Below, piece after piece: positions 13,101 through 21,910 of a stretch of DNA of 64,000 nt. The notes below the pieces were generated by a model. That model saw nothing but the letters and a program-made list of their open reading frames with translations. It made no database searches and had not been told where the DNA came from. The translations under genes and the position numbers were made by a program. Each line of letters begins with the position of its first letter. Position 1 is the first letter of the stretch. The DNA comes from Galaxea fascicularis (Eukaryota > Cnidaria > Anthozoa > Scleractinia > Euphylliidae), in contig OX419345.1 in NCBI GenBank assembly GCA_948470475.1, forward strand, positions 2,663,501 to 2,727,500, in the 5' to 3' direction.

Positions 13101-16100
13101 GCAAGAGCTATGACCAGCCTCCTTTCGGTAAGTGACGATAATTGCTTTAATTAAAGAAGAAAAAAGAGAAGCTATATCGCTTTTAAGCTACGGTTTGGTG
13201 AAACATAGAAGAGTGTTAAATAATCAATTGAAGTGAACAAAGTTTCAATTTCTAGATATTTTTTGTTTATCTCATTTAGGCTTGAAAATGGCGTCATGAT
13301 GACACCGAAATGTTGCTCATTTCTATTGCATATCGTTTTACAAAGAGACAAATCTGTAGCGCGTAAACCGTTTCTCTTCGAGTCCCGTTTAAAATGACTA
13401 ATTCCAGTAATTTTCATAATTTTGTCTTCTTTTCAGAGGATTACAATGAAAATCGCAGGACGTTTTCACCACATTCCGACCCAATAGAAATTCTGAGAAG
13501 ACTTTCTTCGATGCGTAAGTTTTAATTGGAAGCGTCTCTCGTTCCTCTAAAATCTGTTGAATGCCATAGGCTCTGACGAGTCTTGCTTACGTTTTGCTAC
13601 TCGCCATTCCTTTTACTGAACCCAGCGTATTCTTTGTCTTCTTTTCAGATCACAGTGATTCTGAGGAGAACCGAGAAGGATTTGTAAGAAACAATGACCC
13701 GATGGAAACGTTTAGAGAGCTTCATGCAGGTAAAACCTTTATTGATTGTGTGCACGGGTAGTCACGTACCCCCAAGAATGTGATCTGAGATCAAAACCTT
13801 TGCACGCATTTCTTACGTACACAAGTAAAAGTACATTTATTTCATATTTCAGTTCCAGACATGACCAAGACAGAACGCATGGCAATTTCCTCCGGGAAAT
13901 GGATTCCAGGTTAGATGACACGCATCAATCGGATCAAAACATTTTAAGAAAGATTGGAAGATAGAGCGGTTTCCAATTTTTTGTGGATTAATTCTCCTCT
14001 AATATACAGGACGCACAACTTTCGCCACTGTCTGAGATAATGAAACACAAAAATTAAACTAAGCTTGAGTTGCTCAGCTGCATTTTCCCTACACCTGACG
14101 CCAGCTTATTCTAATTACGTTGAACTCTCATTGGTTCGTTGCACTCTTGAGACTACGTGACACCCGCCCCAATAGCACCACAGACCCCCGCCACAGGGAC
14201 TACCCTGAGTACCTTGCCTGCGATGTACACTGAACGACAGAGGGACGAAATGGTCGATAGTTTTCATTTGGACGGTCGCGATTTGCTAACAGCTTTATAC
14301 ACAAAATGAAAAACAGAGAAAGAACCATCTTGTTTAGCAAAACAAACATTACTGAGGGAAAGTACTTCTCTGTGGCCCTTATTTGTTTCAACGCTCGAGA
14401 TTCCATTTACATTGCATGACACTAGATTTTTTTAATATTAAACAGGTTCCGAACCTGTGAAAGTGCCAGGGGAAATGCCACCCCCCATCGTTCCAGGTAC
14501 GTTGATTACTCTACTGCCTCTTCCTTATTCTCGTTGTGAACGTCATCATCATAACAATCATCATCATCATCATCATCATTATTACCATCATCATTATCAT
14601 CATCATTAGCATCATCGTCATCATTATCTTCGTCTTCTTTAGCCTTCTCCTGTCTTCTTCTTCTTCTATTTTTTTTACTTGATACTCATTTATTTCTGTT
14701 TGAGCTACACTCCCTCCCCCTCGTCTTTCGTCATGAAGTTGAGGAAAGAGGCCAAAAAGACTAAGAAAAGATAATTTTCTTCTGTTCTCACTACAGATAC
14801 CGCTGTTCGCTCGTATAACAATGTCCACAAGCAGTTGAATGACAAAGAGACCGAGGATCTGATTCACGGAAAATACGGTGAGCGTCGTTTGTATGTATGG
14901 CCTACCCCTTGGGTCTCGCATCTCACTGAGTTCTATTTTTCTTGTTGTTAATCTGTCTGTGTTAATTACTTTTCACCTCTTTCTTGCTTTTCGAGGTTGG
15001 TAGACCACTCCATTGAGACTTTTCTTTAGCTCGATTTCCTGTTTTAGATTGATTTCACTGAAGATATCCATTACAAAGGAAAATAGAACTGAAAATTGTC
15101 AATGTTTCCTTTAATTTACAGTACAGTACAGTGTAACCCCGTTAATACGACCATCGTCCGGCCATGAAAATTTGGTCGTATTGACGAGATGGTTGGCTTA
15201 ACGCGGCTTTGAAATAAGAAAAGAAGCGGCTTTGCAGTTCAACCACAAAAAAACGTGGTAATAACGGAGTAGTCGCATGGCGGGGTTCCACTATAGTAGT
15301 TAATTAAGGGCCCACCCACACCTAGGGTGGATCATACAAACGAAGTAGCATCATATAGTAATGCTACTTCCCTTGGATGGGATGGCAAGACATCGTAGGA
15401 TTTCGGGTATTCATTTATAAACCCGAATAAAAAGAGACAATCTGGAGCAACGCTTCCAGGGTAACGAATGATGCGGCGCTGGGGGCTACAGCTCGAACCA
15501 GCTCCCTCCGGATGTCTGCCCTTGCCCCTAAATTTCCTGCTATCAAGTCGGAAATTCTTGTTTATACTGCAGCTTTAACTGATGTGGAGAAGCGAAGAAG
15601 GTACTTAATGGATCAGTTGGCAGAGAGGATAAAATCAAGTAAGAAGCTTTCAATTATGCATGACCCTTACCAACTCTTTGGGTGCGAGAGATTTCGTTGT
15701 TCTTTTGGGTTACCAAGGCAACCCCAGTTTCGTATTCGCCGAATAAAACAGATATTCAAGGAAAGTATGCAAGACTTGTTCCCTTCAGGAATGTCTTAAC
15801 TATTCCTACAGTTGACGCTGCTAACACGTTCTAAACGCCAGTAAAAGTTGCTCGTTTGTCCTTTAAGGCTGCCAAAACAACTCCTCGCCTGTCCATAATT
15901 GTCGATTTTAAGGCAACAAGTTTGCTCTCCGTTCTAGAACCGGCCAGCGGTACCTTCATTCATCAGGCTAGGTTGCCTGGGCAGGAAGCGGAAAACATTT
16001 CTTACTATTTGTGCTTGATTTTCTCACTTACTTAGAAGTGGATGAAGCCCAAAAACGGGGTCTGAAAGTTCCAGACAAGATCATAGACTTCCTTTGGAAC

Positions 16101-16877
16101 TGTAAGTACATTTTGGTACATAAGGCGAGGGATTGGGAGGGGTTTAGATTGGCGTCTGTAGTAATTTGGAGGCTAGAAACATGTTAGGTGGGATTAACTG
16201 AAGGTAAAAATTGGAATTCTTCCTTTGCAGATGAAACTCGTCGTGCATTGGACTTAAAAGCCGGTGAGTTTCTCTTGTGAGATACATAAAGAAGTTTTAT
16301 ACGCTCTGGTAAGAGTGGATCAGTGACTCGGGAAGTGTATTTTTCGCGACAAAGTGCGGTATCCTTCTCTTTATCTGAGCAGAGGACGCAAGACGAAAAA
16401 AATTTCCCTCTGAAGACCAAAATTCTGGCATGCTTGATTTAATAATAATTATTATGACGTAATAAACAAGTCTATTTCATTAGGTGTCTCATTCTCAACC
16501 AATGAGAATGAAAACTATAAGTAGCACTTTTTTCCGGCTTTGTTGCTGCTACATCAAATTGTTTCGAATTCTGATTGGTTTATTGCGCTCATCTTTTCTG
16601 CTGTGATTAGCCTGCGTCTATTTAGCCGAGAACGAGACATCGAGGGCCTGTTATGCGTGACTAACCAGAGTAATCACTGTCGTCACAGAGCTAACGAGTT
16701 GCTTAACGAAGTAGTTGGCAATTTTTTAGCGCCCTTGTTACCGTAAATTCAAAGAAAACCTTAGCTGCTCTAAAACAGTTCAAATGAGGCTTAAAAAGGT
16801 TATTTCCGCTTACTCGCACTTCATGATCAATCTTTGTCCTTTGCCGTTTTCCAGATAAAACCCACTTCAGTCATTGA
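4126..16877 (+). CDS. secreted protein with tandemly duplicated phase-1 mini-exons, family unknown
   Basis: Twenty exons: 4126-4216, 7864-7902, 8785-8853, 9533-9601, 9946-10032, 10417-10452, 10778-10819, 11747-11779, 12225-12266, 12352-12384, 12635-12667, 13089-13127, 13437-13514, 13649-13729, 13853-13909, 14446-14496, 14797-14877, 16036-16101, 16231-16263, 16855-16877. They total 1083 bases, 360 residues plus stop. Every intron is GT-AG and phase 1. Residues 1-18 are a signal peptide (MLWSHFILILMLGAVSA, then RP). Residues 25-125 are Lys/Glu/Thr-rich and hydrophilic. Residues 130-230 carry short units ending in Arg-Arg. Exons 13 and 14 are duplicates sharing a DP-[IM]-E-x-[LF]-R-[RE]-L core. 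There is no membrane span and few cysteines. The family is not recognised; a matrix protein, mucus protein or peptide precursor are all possible. The start is the first ATG in frame with the signal peptide. A missed mini-exon cannot be excluded. Confidence 0.75.
6230..6440. repeat. dispersed repeat with internal direct repeat
   Basis: Two related blocks lie close together: 'ccggtgaggaattttccgcc' near 6247 and 'tcggtgaggatattccgac' near 6304, each followed by 'aaatgga'. This looks like part of a dispersed non-autonomous element. No coding content was seen. Confidence 0.35.
6835..7035. repeat. GGAATCC minisatellite
   Basis: About a dozen imperfect copies of (T)GGAATCC(G/A)GAATCC are scattered over 200 bases, including 'ttggaatccggaatccag' and 'catggaatccgaaatcc'. 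It lies in the first intron of the secreted-protein gene. The open frames across it are low-complexity by-products. Confidence 0.75.
7160..7225. repeat. short hairpin
   Basis: 'ccagggtcttctcgatattc' followed by 'aaaatgg' pairs with 'ccattttgaatctcgag' and 'aaaaccctgg' after a short loop. It is probably the relic of a MITE, inside intron 1 of the secreted-protein gene. Confidence 0.6.
7955..8160. repeat. possible retroelement tail
   Basis: It starts with repeated 'aattcaattttta' blocks and continues into A/T-rich non-coding sequence resembling the 3' tail of a non-LTR retroelement in reverse orientation. Assignment is by appearance only. It lies in intron 2 of the secreted-protein gene. Confidence 0.3.
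8292..8703. mobile_element. palindromic MITE with an internal third terminus
   Basis: The left end 'ggtggatttccactgtcgcg' and the right end 'cgcgacagtggaaatccgcc' are inverted repeats. A third copy of the terminus begins at 8454, so the structure is a nested or partly duplicated element. Inner blocks 'aaaagccgcgcgt' and 'tttacgttcgc/tttacgcgcg' also recur in both orientations. It lies in intron 2 of the secreted-protein gene. Confidence 0.75.
10110..10260 (+). mobile_element. fragment resembling the terminal region of a Penelope-like element
   Basis: It contains 'cctgacgaaggtctaacgct' followed by 'cgaaacgccagc', a block I associate with the ends of cnidarian Penelope-like elements. No reverse transcriptase remains. 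The CTGACGA...CGAAAC arrangement also recalls the hammerhead ribozyme core that these elements are known to carry, but pairing of the outer stem is not convincing. It lies in intron 5 of the secreted-protein gene. Confidence 0.4.
10968..11240. mobile_element. MITE with GCCTGGTCCTCACTTGC ends
   Basis: The left end 'ggcctggtcctcacttgc' and the right end 'ggtgaggaccaggc' are inverted repeats. The interior is rich in CGCATGC and CTTGCG blocks in both orientations. It belongs to the same superfamily as the element at 22385-22567. It lies in intron 7 of the secreted-protein gene. Confidence 0.7.
11450..11640. repeat. palindromic repeat carrying CRE, CCAAT and TATA-like motifs
   Basis: 'gcgggcaacagtga' near 11452 is mirrored by 'tcactgttgcccgc' near 11496. 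Between the arms is TGACGTCA (11479-11486). Downstream are 'agccaatgaat' and 'ctatataac' (11601-11609). The region could be a MITE that carries promoter-like motifs by descent, or an internal promoter for a shorter transcript of the surrounding gene. Confidence 0.4.
11747..12667 (+). repeat. tandemly duplicated 33-base exons (exons 8, 10, 11)
   Basis: Exons 8 (11747-11779), 10 (12352-12384) and 11 (12635-12667) are each exactly 33 bases with phase 1 at both ends. They encode HLPEAPQRRTY, YHPESPARRTY and DLPEVPKRRPF. The consensus is [HYD]-x-P-E-x-P-x-R-R-[TP]-[YF]. Exons 6 (TPAYRRLI), 9 (NLPSLRRP) and 12 look like diverged relatives. The symmetric phase means any one can be duplicated or skipped without breaking the frame. 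Confidence 0.8.
14539..14636. repeat. (ATC)n microsatellite
   Basis: An interrupted run of cat/atc trinucleotides in intron 16 of the secreted-protein gene. The methionine-rich open frame on the minus strand here is a by-product. Confidence 0.9.
15129..15293. mobile_element. pogo/Tigger-like MITE
   Basis: It starts CAGTGTAACCCCGTTAATACG next to TA and ends with 'ggcggggttccact' next to ATA, giving imperfect inverted repeats of the CAGT...CCCCG type used by Tc1/mariner-pogo elements. It is non-coding and lies in intron 17 of the secreted-protein gene. Confidence 0.55.
15317..15500 (-). mobile_element. degenerate tRNA-derived SINE
   Basis: Read on the minus strand, a box-B-like 'ggttcgagc' is followed by a body whose plus-strand form includes 'ttggatgggatggcaagaca' and 'ggtattcatttataaaccc'. 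I associate these blocks with a common coral SINE. The box A end is eroded. It lies in intron 17 of the secreted-protein gene. Confidence 0.45.
15512..15799 (+). other. open frame of 95 codons, probably a decayed remnant
   Basis: The frame encodes a Lys/Arg-rich segment (for example DVEKRRRYLMDQLAERI) with an amphipathic look, but its end is abrupt and it lies inside an intron next to a SINE and a MITE. No family was recognised. It may be a piece of a transposon or a processed gene fragment. Confidence 0.2.
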
Positions 16878-17150
16878 GGAGTTGGTCTCTTGGAACGTCA
16901 GCAAACACTTTTACAGCTGCACTATGACGTAACTTAATTGAAGAGTAGTTTAGACTGAGCCAGCATTACTGGGTACAGCTTTCAACGCGACAAAGCGCAT
17001 GGTCACCTTAAAGAGACACGCATGCGTCTTATCGATGCGTCTTTTTGTCTCAGTGAAGCAAATCTTGTTCAAATCTCTGTAGATTAAGGCCTAAGTCGCT
17101 GTTAATAATAGTAATGAAATTTCAAGTGAATGTTGTAATACATTTTGTAT

Positions 17151-17156
17151 AATAAA
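17151..17156 (+). terminator. polyadenylation signal AATAAA
   Basis: A perfect AATAAA lies 274 bases after the stop of the 20-exon secreted-protein gene. A second AATAAA follows at 17208-17213. Confidence 0.55.
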
Positions 17157-17300
17157 GGTTTTGGTGTAAATTAGATGTTATCTTATGTAGTTGTAACTTC
17201 TTGAACAAAATAAAAGTTACAGTATTAAATACAAGACATAACTAACATCAGGTGGTCTGCTTTTTCTTTTATCCCCGTTCGGCTTAGTCTCCCTCGCAGC

Positions 17301-17360
17301 CGTTTTTTGGATGTCACGCAACGTTCTTTTGGGGGAACGTTGCGTGACATCCAAAAAACG
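17301..17360. repeat. perfect 26-base hairpin
   Basis: Arm 17301-17326 ('cgttttttggatgtcacgca' then 'acgttc') is exactly complementary to 17335-17360, with an 8-base loop. Flanking AGTCTC / GAGACT extends the symmetry. It is probably the core of a MITE, in the spacer between the two convergent secreted-protein genes. Confidence 0.85.
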
Positions 17361-18424
17361 AGACTACGTTCGGCTCGAGTGCACAACTCGATGCTCAAAG
17401 TAGAGGCCAACCTTATTGCGATGACTTTCTGGATTTTCTACGGTAAACAGTACTGCTGTCATCCCTTGATTCATAATCTCAAGAGCCAAAGGGAGCGCTT
17501 GTATTTTTAGGCCTACGAGCAACTGGTCTTTCTTTGACTCGGTGGCGAGCCTCGATCAACGAGTTAACAATCGGTGAGCGAAGCGACGAGAGCAAATCTG
17601 GTGAGTACGTAATTCACGCCTTCACCGGAATCACCGCTCGCGACTCGCGAAGGAAGGTAAATTTCATTGAAAGGAGGGCGCTAAATAAATAAATCGAATT
17701 GTGACATCACTTAAATTTTATCCTTGAAAACATTCCAAGACTCTACTCTCAACCAATCAGCAACATGCACTGAGATCGAAATAATTGTGACGTCGACAGC
17801 CCTCCTCGTAACATGATATGTTCGCAGGCACAGCCTTTGCACCGGTTTCCTACATGCCCTTCGCGTTTTGATTGATTTTTTGTGGTTTTTGCCTCTCTTG
17901 TTAAGTGCTTTCCTTTTGATTTCATGAAAAAAAAAAACTGAAAACCGTTCTGCAAGTCAAGTTTTCTCTCTTCAAATAACTTGACTTGTAGTCTCCATTT
18001 TCCTCTAATACTTAAAAAAAACTCTAAAAGTAGTCGTTCTTTCCCGAGGCTGGGCGTTATCCATTTCCTTTCGTGGGATTGTTTACAACAGCAGCTGAGT
18101 AAAACCTCAGACGAAACAAAGCAGTGAAATGATTTTGAATTTCATTCAGAGCTGAGGGTGAAGGGTATTTGCAAACTTGACAAAATCAGCATTAATTTGT
18201 TGAGACAAACAAATGTTCAAACCATTACTTATTATATTCAGCACGTTTTACATCGGTGATGTACTTTCCAGCAACATAATACTTACGTCACATGGCGCTA
18301 CGCGATTTTATCTACTTTTGTTTTGAGATCATTTTATAACGACTGTGATCCATTATTGTTTCTGTTTCTCTGAACGTGACACAGAAAGACAGCTGAGTTA
18401 TTAAAGCGGTCGCCCGTTTAAAAC
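17361..18424. other. spacer between convergent genes
   Basis: About 1 kb between the 3' ends of the two secreted-protein genes. No coding exon, tRNA-like or transposon end was recognised. It should hold the 3' UTR of the minus-strand gene, but no unambiguous AATAAA was found on that strand. Confidence 0.4.
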
Positions 18425-21400
18425 CTACGTACTCTTTTTCACTCCCCCATTGCTTTTCCCGGTACCAAATGTCTTCTTTGGGTCCAAATTTGGAGGAGTC
18501 TTTTCCTGGGGCTCTGCAATGGGAGGAATTTCTTTGATAGGAGCTAGTTCTGGAATTGGAGGAGGTTCGGCTATTGGAGGGGGCTCTGGTGCTGGGACAG
18601 GTTCTGGCAACGGGGCCCCTTCACTAAAAGGCTCGGATTCTCGAGACCCAGTCTCCTCTCGTTCTAAAATAGCTTGTGGTATGGGCGGTGGCTCAGGTAA
18701 GCGTTCTAACTTCTCAAGTAGAGGTGGAAAATTTTCATCTATACTTGGGAGGCGAGGATAAGGGACGAAGCGTTCAGCTATCAGTGAAGTTGGAAATATT
18801 GGCAACCGTCTTGCAGTTGGAAACCTGGGGAAGTCCATGAAGTTCGTTATTCTCGGTATAGGCTCGATTGGCTCCGGTTCATCCGGAAAGTCGTAGTATG
18901 GGAAGAAATGACGTGATCTCACATGTAGGTAACTTGGACGCCAATGGTGGTGATAGTGGTGGTGATAACCTAACGACCGCTTTACCTTTTCACGGAGCCT
19001 GGGTCGACTTGGGGAAAGACTAGTCCCAGTCATTGCTCGTCCAACATCAGGTCCTTGACGACGTTCTTGACTATAACTTTTCTTAATGTCTCTGGCCGTA
19101 TTCCGCCCCTTTGTCCCTGAAAAGTGCGACCTTCGAATATTTATCCCATCTTCTGTGTTTCCTGGAATTCTGTCGTAGGGGGGCAAGTCTCCTTCAGTCA
19201 CTTCCATGTTTGACATATCATCCTGAAACCTCAAAACGTCGTCATCCTTAGAAAGAACCGAGTTTTGCAAGTTTAACTCCTCGATTTGTTTGATTGTGTC
19301 TTCTTTTTCCAACCTCTCGTCTCTGGTTCCGAACGACATCGAATAATCGTCGAGTAGGTGCTCTAACATTAAGTGTTCACTGGGTTCCCTATGCTCTGCA
19401 AACTGTTTATCGATGTCCTACGTATAAAATGAATAATGTAAAGATTCCGGTAGTACATTACAGTTTAATAAACAAGAGCATGGATCAACTGAGGGCGACG
19501 AAAATGTAAAATTTGTGGGATGTAGCTTTCAGCTTACCTAGACACGTTCATTTGTGAGGTATTCTTGTCACTCGAAGCCAGATCCCACAAAAGGGGTCGA
19601 AAAGGGGGGCTCGACTGTACTATTTTAAATAACAAATAGAAAGAAACAAAAAAAGAAAAGCCAGCCATTTTAGTGGGAAAAGAGGATTGCAAAGAGATGA
19701 CAATAATATAACACTCTTTTTCCATCCCCAGTAGGTATGTAATCCTTTTCACGCCAAGTGGCGCATAAAGCCTCGTTAGAGGTTTCTGTGACCCAACAGA
19801 AGCTCTAGTGGACAGGTGGTCAGCCCATCGCCCCCCTTTCCCGCTGGATATTGCTCTCCTTTTGCAGAGTAGAGCTCCATCATTTACTGGACAGTACATC
19901 TGCGTTCTTCTTTTCCTGTTCGTTTAGCTATGTTTTTTTCTACTTAACACACAGCAATCGCCTATGACATGAACGGCTCAAGCCGGTTAGATTACCTTGT
20001 AGTTGGATTGATCAGTTTGATCCCAGTTGTCATATTTAGGGCCTGCAGTCTTTCGATGGTGCTTAAAAAAGGCCTTTCTGTGATGAATACCTCTGGCACG
20101 GCCCCTTCTGTGCATATGAACCCAAGGACGAAGCTTTAAATTTATCCTTTTACTTGCTCGAGAAGTGTCCATGTTTTCTGCGATATTTCTTCTTTTGAAA
20201 GGCACTGGATCTCCTAAGATCGAAATCAGCCGTCTAGGATCAATAGGCTCTTGCCTTGCTCGTTCGCCACCAGTAGGTTTGTATGATGGCTCAGAATATA
20301 ACAATGTTTTTCTTTCCAAGATCTTGGAAGTGTCATCTGCAAATACAAGGTCGCGCTTATTCCCAAAAGAATCGTTGACATCAGTGTCTTCCAGTGGGGG
20401 ATGAGGAATGGGATTGTTCGATATTTGTTCCCGACGGGACAACTCTTGTACTTTTGACAGCAGAGGATGTTTCCCAGAGGCATTTGATCTGCGACGTTGA
20501 GCAATGGGAACACGGAACATTTCTATCCCCAGGGCATCACCTTTAACTTTATCCAATTTGTCAGTCTGAGGTGTATGGGTACGTCGAAATATCTCCGCCT
20601 CGTAACTATACGTCGGTGATGCAATTTTGTTTGACAGTGCCCCCTTTTGTCTTCCTTGATCGTGAAGAACCCTCGAAACTAAATATCGTTCCTTTGAAGG
20701 AACTCCTGTTTCTTCTACGTTCGAACGAGTCTTTAAATTCAAAATTGATTCAATGGAATCAATGAACAGATCACTCCTTTTGCTCTCCTCAGGCCTCTCA
20801 GCAGTTCTTGATTTCTTCACTCCGCTCTCCTGTATTGGTATTTGTGGAGTTGCGCTGCGTGTTGGCCCCCGCAGATCGTACACGAAAAACTCTCCCTTTG
20901 GACCCTTGGTCGTCTCTGACTTTTTTAGGTTGGTGATATCAGGATAAGGGATGGGACTAAGTGATGTTTGGTACAGGCTCCCCGGGCCATCAGTAGGGGC
21001 TCCATGTGCTGTAGGACACAGAAGTAAGATAGAATAAAATTGGACAATAGTTGTTTTCCCCATTTACTTTTCTTTTCGAGAAGGAAGGGTTCGGGGTACA
21101 AATAGAACAACAACAACAACAACTTTCTTAAAAATACACTTAAAGTAATACAAGAACATTTGCCCTGCAAATTAGCATGAAATGCTATTCGAGGCAGGAG
21201 CAGATTGTTTGATTAAGTTAATAAATTAAAGAATTGCAAAACAATACAGAAGCTGATCTGTAGAGTTACAGTAATACACATACTACAACTAAGACCAAAA
21301 GATAAGATTGTGAGGTTAAAGGCAAACTGGAAATTAAAATATGAATTAAGTACATTTCATCACGTTTTTATTTGCTTGGGGTATAAAACCATGCGTATGT

Positions 21401-21910
21401 ATGTTCTTCATTTGTATCGAATATACACCACTAGATGGGTGCCTGCGTCAAGCTCGCCGACAGGTGGTATTATTGTCTTGTTGGTTGCGCTCCTTAACTG
21501 GAAAAGCTTGTCAATTCAACACCTGTTTACGATCAAATGAATTGAATAACCAAGGACATTTTGCTTTTCTATCTATATCTCTTTGTTGTTGGGACATGCG
21601 TTATGAAAGATCTAATTTGGCATAAGAAATTTGTTTCCTGTAATTTAGGCATATGCTAGCCACCCTGTTGGGAAAAATATCATTGCAAGGTAAAATGATC
21701 AAAGTTGGTTGGCATACCCGTCATAACAATGGTGTTTCTAAAGATTTTAAATAACAACAACCACCTCCTTTTATGTGATGATCATAAGAAATAAAATACC
21801 TTACCTTTGATAAGAATAAGGATAGAAAGAAGTGTGGAATGTTTTAAAGCTAACCACCAACATGTGGAACGTGACTCTGGAACAAATGTTGATATGAAAG
21901 CAAGAAACAT
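18425..21910 (-). CDS. secreted basic Pro/His-rich protein, family unknown
   Basis: Three exons on the minus strand: 21910-21805, 21008-19996 and 19417-18425, joined in phase 1 and phase 0, giving 703 residues. Exon 1 encodes a hydrophobic leader (KHSTLLSILILIK), and exon 2 continues AHGAPTDG, so residues up to about 38 are a likely signal peptide. Residues 60-370 are hydrophilic with many dibasic sites (RRTH, QRRRS, SRREQ, FKRRN) and a basic His-containing stretch near the end of exon 2 (HRRGRARG, KAFFKHHRK). Exon 3 has an acidic start, then a GYHHHYHHHW cluster, then Pro-rich repeats of the form [PI]-x-E-[PIL]-x-P-[IP]. No family is recognised. An alternative start at 21063, reading unspliced into exon 2, also gives a signal peptide (MGKTTIVQFYSILLLC). 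I favour the spliced form because of the strong pyrimidine tract and matching phase. It is convergent with the 20-exon secreted gene. Confidence 0.65.
19418..19995 (-). other. intron 2 of the Pro/His-rich gene
   Basis: Donor AAG|GTAATC at 19996/19995 and acceptor TACGTAG|GACATC at 19418/19417. A 121-codon open frame inside it (19534-19899, minus) shows no domain and no supporting splice sites and was not treated as coding. Confidence 0.6.

Noticed and set aside
14511..14921. 136-codon minus-strand frame rich in Met
   Set aside because: It is the translation of an ATC microsatellite inside an intron.
18450..18761. Gly/Ser-rich 103-codon plus-strand frame
   Set aside because: It is the antisense shadow of the Pro-rich repeats of the minus-strand secreted protein.
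19534..19899. 121-codon minus-strand frame between exons of the Pro/His-rich gene
   Set aside because: It lies in intron 2, has no domain, and the flanking exons join in phase without it.
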